From Symbiodinium natans (lineage: Eukaryota; Sar; Dinophyceae; Suessiales; Symbiodiniaceae): a DNA stretch of 64,000 bases. The stretch is taken from the NCBI GenBank assembly GCA_905221605.1, contig CAJNDS010002479.1:638501-702500 (forward strand), read 5' to 3'. A program made the position numbers and the translations under genes. Shown here piece after piece: positions 43,540-54,462 of the stretch. The notes under the pieces are model-generated. The model made no database searches. It was given only the letters and a program-made list of their open reading frames with translations, and had not been told where the DNA came from. Numbering within the stretch: the first letter of the stretch is position 1; each line of letters opens with the position of its first letter.

Positions 43540-43931
43540 GTTTAGGGTTTTAGGGTTTAGGGTTTAGGGTTTAGGGTTTAGGGTTTAGGCCTACACCCTA
43601 AACCCTATAAGCCCTTGTCTTATCACATACGCTACATATGGCGCATTGCAACGCATCTCTTTCCAATAAGCCTCCAAGCCCTTGACAGTGGCTAGGGTTT
43701 AGGGTTTAGGGTTTAGGGTTTATAGGGTTTAGGGTTTAGGGTTTAGGGTCTCGGGCCAACCCTTTGCCGTGTTTGGGTTTAGGTTATAACCCTTTACAGC
43801 GGTAGAATCCCGATGAAGACGGCATATGGAATCTGGACCTGATAAAACTCTAAGCCCCGAACTGCTTTGGAGTTTTCTTTTAAGCCAAGGGTGTATAGAC
43901 CCCAAACTCTAAACCCTAAAGCCTAAACCGT

Positions 43932-44351
43932 ATAATGTGGTATCCTGATTAGTGTGGGCCCCCCCCCCCCCCCCCCAAACTAAATCCACCCCCGCAATAG
44001 TGTCACCAAAAAAAGGAACCCCCCCAAACTAATTTTCGGCCCCGGGCGCCCCCCACCGGCTCCTCTTCATTTCCTCTTCGCTCCTCTTCCCTCTCCTCTT
44101 CCTCTCCCTCTCCTCTTAGGTAATTAAGCTCAGGTAAGCTCAGATGAGCTCAGCTCAGGTAAGCTCAGGAAAGCTCAGGTAAGCTCAGTAATTAAAGCTA
44201 AAGGTAAGAGCTCAGGTAAACTTAGGTGTTCCCATCCCCGAAAAACTTTACTTTATTGTGGGGGGGGGCAATCGAATTTTTGTCTCCTGAATAATTTTTG
44301 GAAAACTTTTCATTATTGGAGGGGTCCAGACTAATCAGGATACGACATTAT
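43932..44351. mobile_element. 420-base element with ~22-base terminal inverted repeats
   Basis: ATAATGTGGTATCCTGATTAG begins it and CTAATCAGGATACGACATTAT ends it, one mismatch apart. Inside are a 17-base poly-C run, CTCTTCC repeats, an AGCTCAGGTA repeat (44125-44225) and a second C/G-run pair. No ORF. A non-autonomous DNA transposon type, seen once in this window. Confidence 0.85.
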
Positions 44352-44589
44352 GCTGTACCTGAAGAGCCCTAAGCCTCCTTTCTTTGTACGTGTTCGGGGT
44401 GAAGGATGAGAACCGATAGTAGGTAGGGCTAAACCCTAAACCCTAAACCCTAAACCCTAAACCCTAAACCCTAAACCTAGGGGTGTTCGAGGTGCCTGAC
44501 TTAAGGCCCTAAACCCTAAAGCCGAAAGCCTAAACCTTCAACCGTGCGCCCCCTACTTACAGCCCCCCATGACTTTAGGTAGAGCTTAG

Positions 44590-44733
44590 CCCTACAAGGA
44601 GGGGCCCCCCCAAGTTATAAGTAGAGATATAAGGGCCCTAAATTGGGTTATAAGGTTCCTAAATTAAGTTATAAGTTCCTTAACTATATAGTTCGCATAG
44701 TAACTGTATAGTAAGGGGGCCCCTCCTTGTAGG
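44590..44733. mobile_element. Family E TIR element, type copy
   Basis: CCTACAAGGAGGGGCCCCCC at the left mirrors GGGGGCCCCTCCTTGTAGG at the right. The core has three related ATAAGGGCCCTAAATTGGGTT units. Other copies: 12234, 19036, 40130. Confidence 0.85.
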
Positions 44734-44752
44734 CCTTAGTCTAAAGGCCCAG

Positions 44753-44814
44753 CGAAAGATCCTTGCCCGAGGTTCGGTGCCAAGCGCGGCAAGCAAGGCC
44801 AAGGCGTGGATGGG
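44753..44814 (+). CDS. Candidate exon
   Basis: After AAAGGCCCAG the frame reads RKILARGSVPSAASKAKAWM, then GG|GTTGGGG. It follows a family E element closely. Function unknown. Confidence 0.47.
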
Positions 44815-44932
44815 GTTGGGGTTTAGGGTTTAGGGTTTAGGGTTTAGGGTTTAGGGTTTAGGGTTTAGGGAGTTTAGGGTTTAGGGTTTAGGGTTTAGGG
44901 CTTAAGGTTTAGGGTTTAGGGTTTAGGGTTGC

Positions 44933-45105
44933 AGGGTTTCAGGGTTTCAGGGTTTCAGGGTTTAGGGTTTCAGGGTTTCAGGCTTTCAGGGTTTCAGGGT
45001 TTCAGGGTTTCAGGGTTTCACGGTTTCACGGTTTCAGGGTTTCAGGGTTTCAGGGTTTCAGGGTTTCGGGGTTTCAGGGTTTCAGCGTTTCAGCGTTTCA
45101 GGGTT
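44933..45105 (+). repeat. (TTTCAGGG)n 8-base variant array
   Basis: About 20 units of TTTCAGGG with few exceptions, next to ordinary TTTAGGG repeats (44820-44930). This shows local homogenisation of a variant. Confidence 0.93.
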
Positions 45106-45886
45106 TCGTTTGTTAGAGCGAATCTGTAAATTGAATCCCGGCAAGGAGGAGTTGCAATGATTGTGATCCAGGCACGCGCACTATATGCGCACGAACAACG
45201 CAAATCATCTTCCTTGGGGTCGAAGCAGTGTCCGGGTTCTATTTTCAGCACGGCTGTGAAGCTAACCCTAAACCCTAAACCCTAAACCCTAAACCCTAAA
45301 CCCTAAACCTTGAAAACCTAAGACCTAAACGACAGGTGGCAAACAAAGTATGCTGGAGGTTGGCAGGGACTGAGGGAATGATTGGTACGGAATTCTTGGC
45401 ACGTATATCCGTATATCCTTCTATATAGCCTTTCTAAGGGGTTCTACGTAGGGTACCTAGTTCCTTCATTGCTTGCTAAGAACCAGCAAGTAGCCCTAAA
45501 CCCTAAACCCCAAACCCCAAACCCTAAACCCCAAACCCTAAACCCCAAACCCTAAACCCTAAACCCCAAACCCTACACCCTAAACCCCAAACCCTAAACC
45601 CCAAACCCTAAACCCTAAACCCTAAACACCTCGGGAGGTTCCTTGCACGGCCAATGGCAAGGTGCCCATCCAGAGCTCTCTGCCTGCAGGAAGAAGTTGG
45701 CAATTGTAGGGCTTAGGGTTAGGGTTTAGGGTTTCGGGTTTGGGGTTTCGGGTTTCGGGTTTGGGGTTTAGGGTTTAGGGTTTGGGGTTTAGGGTTTAGG
45801 GTTCAGGTTCAACCCCTCTTCTATTCATACTGGCCCCAATCATCATACAGTGTCCTTACAGTCTTATTTACCACAAGGGGCAACGC

Positions 45887-45888
45887 TG

Positions 45889-45947
<59 letters not shown>

Positions 45948-45995
45948 ATGGGTGGGTGGGTGGGTGGGTGGGTGGGTGTGGGTGGGTGTGTGTGT
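45887..45995. repeat. (GTGC)n then (GGTG)n microsatellites
   Basis: About 14 GTGC units switching to GGTG and then TG repeats. Confidence 0.93.
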
Positions 45996-46298
45996 GTGTG
46001 TGTAGGCTAGTTGCTTGAAGGAAGTTAGCTCGCTACAAAACTCAAAGAAGATTCAGGGTTTAGTAGAGCACCCAATCCCCCACACCCTAAACCCTACACC
46101 CTATACTCTAAACCCTAAACCCTAAACACAAACCTCGAACCCCCAAAACCTATAAACCAGTCTGTGATCGCTCTGCAGCAATGTCGCTCGAGTCCCTCTA
46201 CACCTACGGGTTTAGGGCTTAGTGTTTCGGGCTTCGGGTTTAGGTACCCAACCCCCCCCCCCCCCCCCCCCCCCGCCCCAATACTTGGATACGTTTTA

Positions 46299-46389
46299 AC
46301 TCAGCTTGTTCGAATGACACAGAACCGTGAGAAGTGCAAGGGGCTCTACCAACAGTTGAGAATCTCTAAGCCCTGGAACCCAAACGTCT
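46299..46389 (+). CDS. Candidate exon, 30 codons
   Basis: Acceptor TTTTAACTCAG; the frame reads LVRMTQNREKCKGLYQQLRI then SKPWNPNV, ending in GTC|TAA or at GTCTAAACC as donor. The phase does not match the 46503 exon directly. Confidence 0.5.
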
Positions 46390-46502
46390 AAACCCTAAGC
46401 CCTTAACGCCACCACATTCCGAAGACCCTAAACCCTAAACCCTAAACCCGAATCCCCAAACCCCAAACCCTAAACCCTAAACCCTAAACCCGAAACCCGA
46501 AG

Positions 46503-47681
46503 GCGACTTCGAGCACTGTCCCCACCTGCAGAGCTTCGTTCGCTGTGGGCCGCACCACCGCGCCGAGCTTCATGCGCTGGACAAGGACCTTGCGATGAAA
46601 AAAATGGAGTTTAGGGTTTAGGGTTTAGGGTTTAGGGTTTAGGGTTTAGGGTTTAGGGTTTAGGGTTTAGGGGTTAGTTTAGGGTTTAGGGTTTAGGGTT
46701 TAGGGTTTAGGGTTTAGGGTTTAGGGTTTAGGGTTTAGGGTGGAAAAGGGTTGGGGGGCATAGGGGTTTAGGGTTCCGTCCCGGCACAGCACGTGCGTCA
46801 CAGTCTGCCTTACATGTTGTGCTTGTCTGCGCTGGGTTCGCAGCCAGCCTTGGCAGCATGAGCTCTTTCCCAGCACGCTCACTCAAGTCTGGATGCAAAA
46901 GGGTTTAGGGCTTTGGGGCTGTAGGGCTTTCGGGCTTTACTGGTAGGGGTTTATGGCAGACGTACGGCCTCCTAGCAATCCCAGGCTTAAGTTGTCCAGG
47001 CATCCCCTATGGGGCTCTCTTTTCTGCAGGAGGAAAAGGGTTCAGGGTTTAGGGTTTAGGGTTTGGGGTTTAGGTTTTTGAGGTCAGAACGTGTAAGCAA
47101 GAGAGCCTCCTTCGCGTCTCGGGGAGGAAGACATCAAGCGGCTCAAGAGGATTTGGAAGCGACTTGGCTGACTTGTTTCTGGGTGCTCGAAGATATGCTG
47201 CAGGGTTGGGGTTCATGGAGCATCCAGAACGCTAAGCCCTAAACCCTAAACCCTAAACCCTAAACCCTAAACCCTAAACCCTAAACCCTAAACCCTAAAC
47301 CCTAAACCCTAAACCCTAAATCCCAAACCAAAAACCCACTGAGAGCTATGAGGGCGCCTGCAGAAAGCGAAGCTTGTCATAAGGAAGCCGGCCATCCGAA
47401 CAAAGCGTAAGGGTATCAGCCTGTGGAAAGAACCCCTAAGCCCTAAAACCTAAACCCTATAAACCCTATAAACCCTATAAACCCTATAAACCCTATAAAC
47501 CCTATAAACCCTATAAACCCTATAAACCCTATAAACCCTATAAACCCTATAAACCCTAACCCTATAAACCCTAACCCTATAAGCCCTAAACCCTAAACCC
47601 TGCTGAGTGGTTCTTCCAGCTGTGCAGCTGGCAAAAGAAGCCTTACCGACCCCCCCACCCCGGGCCCGTAAAGACTTCTGA
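46503..47681 (+). CDS. Six-exon gene 3' part, unknown family, phase-consistent throughout
   Basis: Exons 46503-46608 (DFEHCPHLQSFVRCGPHHRA then ELHALDKDLAMKK), 46790-46894 (TCVTVCLTCCACLRWVRSQP..), 46976-47046 (NPRLKLSRHPLWGSLFCRRK), 47088-47210 (RVSKRASFASRGGRHQAAQE then DLEATWLTCFWVLEDMLQGW), 47353-47406 (RLQKAKLVIRKPAIRTK) and 47620-47681 (VQLAKEALPTPPPRARKDF, then TGA). Donors: GTTTAGGG, GC in GCAAAAGGG, GTTTAGGG, GTTCATGG, GTAAGGG. All five joins keep one frame (phases 2, 2, 1, 1, 1). Two introns begin directly in TTTAGGG repeats. The His/Cys-rich start recalls metal-binding modules, but no family can be named. Confidence 0.62.
47455..47556 (-). repeat. (CCCTATAAA)n 9-base variant array
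   Basis: About 11 uniform CCCTATAAA units, a two-base-longer telomere variant, inside the last intron of the 46503-47681 gene. Confidence 0.93.
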
Positions 47682-48332
47682 GGTGGTTTTGCCGATTGGT
47701 GTGTGTTTGGCCTCACGGGTGTTTGTATTGCTTCCTCAGATGCAGAACCCTTAAACCCTAAAGCCTAAACCCTATTAGCCCTTCCCTCCCCTTTGCCTTT
47801 TAGGGTTTTAGGCCCGACTCCCCTAACCCCACGGTTCATGGCTAGGGGCTTCTGAGGGTCTTGGGACTGCAGTATGGTATAGGGTGTAGAGTTAGGGTTT
47901 AGGGGCCCGACCTTGAGCTAGGGCCCCAAGCAAGCCTGGGTTTGGGGTTTTGGGGGGGTGCAAGCTGCGCGAGAATGAAGTAAGGTACATCATCCGGCTA
48001 GCTGCTTACAGGGGGGGGGGGGAGATTGCGCGCAAGCCCTAAGCCGTTTTTTGTGGGGGGGGGGGGGGGGGGGCGCGGACTTTCTGGGTATGGCCACTGA
48101 CAAGGTCAGCAGAACATCCCCTAAACCCTGCACCCTGAACCCCTGCGCCACTTTGCACCCATGGGAGCCCCTAGAGGAGGCCCCTAAGGGATCCTTAAAG
48201 CTCTTCAGGGCCTCGTAGGGCCTAGGAAGCCTGAAACAGAGGCGCGGCCCCAAAGCGGGCCCTGAAAGGATGCCCCAAAAGGTCCCTGAAGGAGGCCCTG
48301 AAAGGAAGGCCTCCTCCAGGGAAGTGGCCTTG

Positions 48333-48455
48333 CTTGAAGGCTCATGGGTAGCTAGAAGTATAGGGTTTAAAGCGCCTGAATTGCTTTTTCTGTAATGTTT
48401 GATGTTTTTCAGGTTGCCTGACGTATAACCCTACTTGTTGCCCATGAACCTTCAA
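48333..48455. mobile_element. Family B TIR element
   Basis: CTTGAAGGCTCATGGGTAGC at the left and TTGCCCATGAACCTTCAAG at the right. It directly follows an open island (48237-48327; RRGPKAGPERMPQKVPEGGP) that may be an exon. Confidence 0.75.
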
Positions 48456-48533
48456 GTAGTTCTCGTGCAGAAGGTTTCCGATTGACCTTTTTTTCCAACC
48501 CGAATTGAACCCTAAACCCATATTCTCTTGGCC

Positions 48534-48645
48534 GCTGGCCTTATTCTCCTTGCGGTTGCTCTACTCTCTTTGCCGTTGGCCTTTGGCCTTATTCTCCTTT
48601 ACGGTCGGCCTCATTCTCTTTACCGCTGGCCGTATCCCCCAGGCC
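48534..48645. repeat. ~21-base minisatellite (TTATTCTCTTTGCCGTTGGCC)
   Basis: About five degenerate units of TATTCTCTTGGCCGCTGGCC type. Confidence 0.8.
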
Positions 48646-48938
48646 TTACCCTATGGCATTAGATCCTTCATGTGTACATAATCATACATATACGAAATTA
48701 CAGCTGCAAGCATAGCTCAGTCCTGCGTGCCAGGATGCAGGCAGTGACCTTTCGTACTTTGCTGCAGTTACCTCAACCCTTAACTCTAAACCCTAGACCC
48801 TAGACCCTAAACCCTGAAGCCTAAACCCTAAACCCTGCTTGGTTCAGCTTGCCACGCGCGTTTTTACTCTGAGCCGTGGCAAACCTGGCGTACAGCTTTA
48901 GGGTTTAGGGTTTAGGGTCTAGGGCCCCTAGACTCAAC

Positions 48939-49034
48939 CTTTGTCATAGTTGGGTAACAATTTGCATTGGTAAGGGTACTTAAACCCAATAAGGAATCAA
49001 CAAACAAATTTTTAAGTTCCCAACCATGAACTAG
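48939..49034 (+). mobile_element. Family A introner-like element, complete
   Basis: CTTTGTCATAGTTGGGTAAC at the left and CCCAACCATGAACTAG at the right. The interior GGGTACTTAAACCCAATAAGGAATC matches the spliced intron at 59715-59818 closely. Confidence 0.8.
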
Positions 49035-49163
49035 TTCAGAGTTGAGGAAGTTCAGGTTTAGGGTTTAAGGTTTAGGGTTTAGGGTTTATGGGTGCATAAG
49101 GTTAAAAAGTAAGCCCAGCCAACTTTCAGGACCTCGGGGGTTAACGGGGTTCGGAGCACTGAG

Positions 49164-49501
49164 GCGGTACCAGGATGACCTGACGTACCCACGCTTCGAG
49201 AAGAAGCCCCAGCTTTTCGGCGAAAGGTAGGGTTCAGGGTGGTTTAGGGTGGGGTCTAGGGTGGGGTTTAGGGTTTAGGGTCTAGGGTCTAGGGTTAGGG
49301 TTACAGATTTAGGGTTCAGGGTTCAGGGTTCAGGGTTTAGGGCTTAGGGTTCAGGGTTCAGGGTTCAGGGTTTAGGGTTTAGGGTTTAGGGTTCAGGGTT
49401 CAGGGTTCAGGGTCTAGGGTTTAGGGCTTAGGATTATTTAGCATTCAGGGCTTAGATGTGCAGCCAGTACTATCGCTTAAGAAGGGAGAGTGCCTTGCCT
49501 T
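49164..49501 (+). CDS. Two phase-consistent candidate exons
   Basis: Exon 49164-49226 (RYQDDLTYPRFEKKPQLFGE, ends phase 2 before GTAGGG) and exon 49464-49501 (after TGTGCAG; completes Ser, then QYYRLRRESALP). The frame could extend left of 49164 to include GFGALR. Function unknown. Confidence 0.5.
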
Positions 49502-50060
49502 GTTGAGGGGTATATATATATATATATTTATATTTTTTCTGTATAGATATATAATATACCGTTGCAGCTAGCTCCTGTTTTGGGTAGTTCGGCTGCTTTG
49601 CTAGTAGGCAAGGCCTGGGGTGCGTCAAGGTCAGCTCTCTAAACCCTAAACCCTAAACCCTAAACCCTAAGCCCTAAACCCTAAACCCTAAACCGCTTCT
49701 GAGTTCCTTTGCTTTGAACGGCACCCAGACAGGGGCCAGGTTCCCTTATTCAGGGCTTAGGGTCCCTAGTAGTAGAGTAGGTAACCTTTAAACTTCTTGG
49801 GGTAATGTAATCCCCTTGTAATCCCAAAGGTAGACCTTTAATTCCTGAATAGGGTTTAGGGTTTAGGGCTTAGGGTTTAGGGTTGAGGCTTTCGGGTCCT
49901 GATACCTGGAAACTGCTTCATGCCAGGGCTGGCATGAGTCAGCTTTTAGGTTCATAAGGGTCCAGGCACCCCCCTCCTTTACCAGGGTTTAGGGTTTTAG
50001 GGTTTAGGGTTCAGGGTTCAGGGTTTAGGGTTTAGGGCGTTAGGGTTGTTTTTGGTACAG

Positions 50061-51275
50061 ATTCTGCACACGAGGTTTGCGGATCGGGACTTTGACGACT
50101 TTTACAGCATTGCTTGCAAGGTCGTCAACAAGATGGCCGCTGCATCTGATTGTGGTCGTAGGGCTTTGGTGGGTAGTTTCTTCTTGCTGGAGTTTTGCCC
50201 TAAACTCTAAATAAACCCTCAACCCTAGTGCAAACCCCATACTGTTTATAACTTATAAGAAGCTTATATCGCATGAGCCGTAGCTACGTGAAGGTTCGTG
50301 GGTAAATTCAAGCAGGGTTTCAAGTGCAGTATGGGTTACCTGACGTCTAACCCTACTTATAGCTACCCATGAACCTTCCAGTATCCCTAAACCCTAAACC
50401 GTAGACTCTACACCCTAAACCCTAAACCCGAAACCTGCCAGTACCCAGCTGTAGCTGTCCTTTTACTTTTATACAAAGCTTACTAATGTACGGGTCGGAA
50501 TGATTACTCAGAATGTTCCCTTACAGTCCCTTTATATTTATACTACAATAACCTCCAAAGCCCTAAACCGTAAGGCCTGTTCTAATTATTTAGGCCCCTA
50601 CAGTAGGTCTCAAAGTCGGCTTTTGGGTTTTGCGGGCGTTGCCTGTTGCTGTCCTCCCGGTTGAGCAGACGCCGGTGTGGCCCGGCTTTTGGGCTGAGGG
50701 TTTAGGGTTTCGGGTTTAGGGACGATTACACCTTCAATTTCCATGTCCTTCAATGACCTCCGCAGAAGTTAAGACTTTTCCTGAGTCAAGGTAGAGCCGG
50801 AGGCCTTGGTATTTCTTTGTGGGTTCCATGTTCCCGGACCCAGCAGAGGCAGAAGACCCTGCACTTGAAGTTTCATGGGTAGTTAGTAGTTATAAGTGGG
50901 CATATATGTAAGGGAATAAAAATTGTAATCTTAATCAATGTACATGACACCCTACTTATAACTACCCCCTGTCTAAATGATGCTGCAGCTCCCCCACGTT
51001 CACATTGGGTCCAGACTCTATCTTCAATTCCTCTGTCTTGAAGCAACATCCATTTGCGCAGGCTAGGGGACTTTTGTTGGGCCCCTAAACTTTTGCCCTA
51101 AACCCTAGACTCTAGACACTAGACCCTAAACCCTAAACCCTAAACCCTAAACTCCAAACCCTAAACCCTAAACCCTAAACCCTAAACCCTATCCCTCCCT
51201 CCGAGGTGGCTGAGTACAAAGTACCCATGGTCCTCGACCAAGCCACCATCAGCCGCTCTGCTCAACCAACAAAAC
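50061..51275 (+). CDS. Five phase-consistent exons, unknown protein
   Basis: Exons 50061-50154 (ILHTRFADRDFDDFYSIACK then VVNKMAAASDC), 50604-50699 (GLKVGFWVLRALPVAVLPVE..), 50766-50790 (VKTFPES), 50989-51061 (SPTFTLGPDSIFNSSVLKQH..) and 51206-51275 (VAEYKVPMVLDQATISRSAQ). Phases at the joins are 1, 1, 2, 0, with donors GTCGTAGG, GTTTAGGG, GTAGAGCC and GC (GCTAGGGG). Acceptors: GGTACAG, CCCCTACAG (end of a family G element), CTCCGCAG, GATGCTGCAG, CCTCCGAG. The last exon runs into a family C element. No domain is recognised. Confidence 0.6.
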
Positions 51276-51404
51276 TTGGGATGTTCCCCCTTATACGAAC
51301 ATTCCTGAATAGGGTTTAGGGTTTAGGGTTTAGGATTTAGGGATTATAATAGGGGGTACTAGAATAACTACTGAGGGCTGTTAGTATAAAGGGGAACACC
51401 CCAA
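51276..51404. mobile_element. Family C TIR element with an internal telomere-repeat insertion
   Basis: TTGGGATGTTCCCCCTTATA at the left and TATAAAGGGGAACACCCCAA at the right. A run of about four TTTAGGG units (51302-51332) is inserted at TCCTGAATAGGG, which other copies lack. Confidence 0.78.
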
Positions 51405-52450
51405 AACCAAAACTGTCATGAGGTTTCTTTGAGGGTTCCGATTGTAAGGAGTTTTCGTATCTAGGGTACATGAGGGACCCCTCTCTTGGGAATGCCACCA
51501 TTTTCGCCATGAAGATCCGAAAGCTATCCCCAGCAAACGACTGTTTGGTCTTGGGGGCTTAGGGTTAGGGGCTCAGTGTTTAAAAGGGGGGAGGAGGAGG
51601 AACCCACACACTGTACCACAGGCCGAAGCCTGTTGTTGAGACTTGCTAAAGAAGACGGCGCTGAACCCGAAACCCTAAACCCTAAACCTGAGTTTCTGTC
51701 TTTGGCTTGCAGTCGAGGGTTCATGTTTTGGGTCCCCCCCCCAGTAAGGGTTTAGGGTTAAGGGTTCAGGGTTTGGGGTTTAGGGCTTAAGGTTTAGGGT
51801 TGAGTATCTTGCGACAGGGGTAGGGTCGGGGGTTTCAATATTGGTTGGTGGGGATGCTTGTGTTTCAGGGCTCAGCCTCAACGCGCATGCAAGGGGGCCG
51901 GGGCCCAAAAAAGACGCACCCCAAGCCCTAAACCCAACCGTAAGCCATAACCTAAACCCTGAACTAACCTGCCTGGAGTAGACGAACTGGTCCTACCGAG
52001 GCAACACGAACCATATGGGGCACCCGCCTCATGCAGACAACATCCAGTTCGACTCAGTTTGGTGGCTTGGCTAGCCCTAAACCCTAAACCCTAAGTTCGG
52101 GATTTAGATGCATTTAGGAGAAAAAGAAAGCTGCAGCAGAAGGATTAAGGATTCAGAGTCCATTTAAGGGTCTAGGGTTGAGGGTTTAGACCCTAAACTC
52201 TGAACTTCAGACATTAGAGACGAGTTGAACTCATGATTCCGGGCCTCTCCTTCAGTCCTTGAGAGGTGGGGCCCTAAACCCTGAACCCTAAACCCTAAAC
52301 CCTAAACCCTAAACCCTAAACCTAAACCCTAAACCCTCACAATCATGGGGTTTTTACCTTGGGGCCCTAAGGTTCATACCTTTAGGTTTGGGGATCCTTT
52401 TTATAAAGACCCTCTAAGGGCATGTAAGGGCCATATAAAGAGTATACCTA

Positions 52451-52594
52451 GGGGTCCGAGTATGACCCAGCATGACTCCCTTGACACAAGCCCTATAACC
52501 TCTGGCTTGTGCCTATAAAGGGTATACTTTGGGGTCCGAGTATGACTCCCTTGACACAAGCCCTATAACCTCTAGCCTGTGCCTAGAAAGTACG
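52451..52594 (+). repeat. Tandem duplication of an ~80-base segment
   Basis: GGGGTCCGAGTATGAC .. ACTCCCTTGACACAAGCCCT .. AACCTCTGGCTTGTGCC occurs at 52451-52530 and again at 52531-52594 with an 8-base deletion. It looks like part of a TIR element (52370-52600). Confidence 0.8.
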
Positions 52595-52680
52595 CTGTCG
52601 TTTTTCGAAGCATCTTGTTTGGCTGTTGGGCTGTTGGGCTTGCGTGGCATTGATATGGGTTGGACGAATTTGTCGGTCAG

Positions 52681-52743
52681 AACGCATGAGAAACAGGATT
52701 CTGTTTCCTTTCCAGCAGGTTCCCAGACAGGCGCACCAGATGG
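52681..52743 (+). CDS. Candidate exon
   Basis: Acceptor TTGTCGGTCAG; the frame reads THEKQDSVSFPAGSQTGAPD, donor GTAACAG. Function unknown. Confidence 0.43.
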
Positions 52744-53298
52744 GTAACAGCGCCCAGGTTGGCCCTAAAGTGTTTGGGGTGTAGGGTTTAGGCTAAGGGT
52801 TTAGGGTTTAGGGTTTAGGGTTTAGGTTTAGGGTTTAGGGTTTAGGGTTTAGGGTTTAGGGTTGTTTGCCAGACGGCTCAGGTGGAAGGGCAAGAAGGTG
52901 CCCAAGCAGGCACGGGCCTCTGGTCTGCTTAGAGCCCTAAACCCCAAAACCCCAAAGCCGTAAGCTCGCCTCGGGCACCCTAAACCCTAAACCCTAAACC
53001 CTAAACCCTAATTAAACCCTAAACCCTAAACCCTAAACCCTAAACCCTAAACCCTAAGCCCTAAACCCTAAACCCTAAACCCTAAACCCTAAACCCCACA
53101 CCCTAAACCCTAAACCCCACACCCTAAACCCTACAACCTGGGAATCCGGGATTAACTTTCTGATCTGCGCCAGCCGCAGAGCAGGTGGGTCTCGAGCCAG
53201 GTGACGCTGGCAAGCGCGTGGGGTTAGGATTGAGGGTTTAGGGTTTAGGGTTTAGGGTTTAGGGTTTAGGGTTTAGGGGGTACTTCATGGCCTCGCAG

Positions 53299-53348
53299 TG
53301 GGCGCTCTTGGACCCAGAGGTGAATCAGCTTGGGCTTTTGCCACGCGA
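53299..53348 (+). CDS. Candidate exon
   Basis: Acceptor ATGGCCTCGCAG; the frame reads WALLDPEVNQLGLLPR, donor GA|GTACTTAG. An upstream island (53172-53208, SRWVSSQ before GTGACG) joins in phase 0. Confidence 0.47.
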
Positions 53349-53787
53349 GTACTTAGAACCATTTTCTAAGTGGGTTAGAAGTACAGTTATAATCAGCACT
53401 GCTGAACCCTAAACCCTAAACCCTAAACCCTAAACCCTAAACCCTAAACCCTAAACCCTAGCCCTAAACCCTAAACCCTACACAGTTCAAGATGTTAGGG
53501 TCTTGGATGCCAGTTTCGGTTGGTTTTCCTGGCTTTGTCAGCTTCAAACTGAGGTTTCGGGTTTTAGGGTTTAGGGCTTAGGGCTTAGGATTTCGGGTTT
53601 AGAGTTTCTGTGTTTGAGTTCAGGGTTTAGGGTTTAGGGTTTGGGGCCCAGCGGGAACCTTGAACCCTTGCCACCCCTTTCGAGGCTCTATTCAACCTCC
53701 CCAACCCCCACGCATCCCCACCTAGCTCCATCCTACGCCCTAAACCCAAACCCCTAAACCCTAAGCCCTAAACCCCAAACCCTGCAG

Positions 53788-53915
53788 TGTGGCTGGCCTG
53801 CTTGATTAGCAAAAAATCTCCTAAACCCCTTGAGTATGTCAGGATGAAGTGCAAGCTGCACGGGAAGGCGCCTATATCCTCTGGCGAAACGAGTGGCTTG
53901 GCAACTCTCGGTGCC
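53788..53915 (+). CDS. Candidate exon, 42 codons
   Basis: Acceptor AACCCTGCAG; the frame reads WLACLISKKSPKPLEYVRMK then CKLHGKAPISSGETSGLATL. It can end at a GA donor (GAATGACGG) in phase 0. It is the only frame open through the whole span. Confidence 0.55.
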
Positions 53916-54462
53916 GAATGACGGTTTAGGGTTTAAGGTTTAGGTCTGAGGGTTTAGGGCTTCAGGAGTCTGGGATGGGGCTCTGGTTTTAGAGACTCGA
54001 GAGTCTGGTGGTTAGGGCTTTCCGGCTCAAGCTGCTTAGGGTTTGGGGTTTGGGCTTTAGGGCCTTTAGGTTCAAGCTGCAATGAGAGCAAGTCTACAGT
54101 CCAAGTCTACAGTCCTATCGTCGAGCAACCCTTCCCATAAGCCCTACAACTCTAAACCCTAAGCCCAAAACACCGCCCTAAATGCCTGAACCCTAAGCCT
54201 TACACGCCACTCTAATCCCCTAACCCCCAAACCCCAAAACCCTCAACCTTCGACTTTGCCGACCCGAAACCCGAGACCCAAAGCCCTCAAAACCCTGAAG
54301 CCCCTTACCCGTGGGAGGCCTGTTATATAACCTTCACATACACTACATAATAAGGGCCCATACTTCGGATCCCTTTAACTCCCCGTAATTTAAACAAGGG
54401 TAAGGAACCATGCCGAGAGCCCGTGGTTCCAACCTTAGATTGAGGGGTGTAGGGCCTCAGGG

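Noticed and set aside
44929-45129. 66-residue Gly/Phe/Ser repeat ORF
   Set aside because: Frame through the TTTCAGGG variant array.
47450-47716. Minus-strand ORF with YRVYRV repeats
   Set aside because: It is the CCCTATAAA array read backwards; the plus-strand exon at 47620-47681 explains the unique part.
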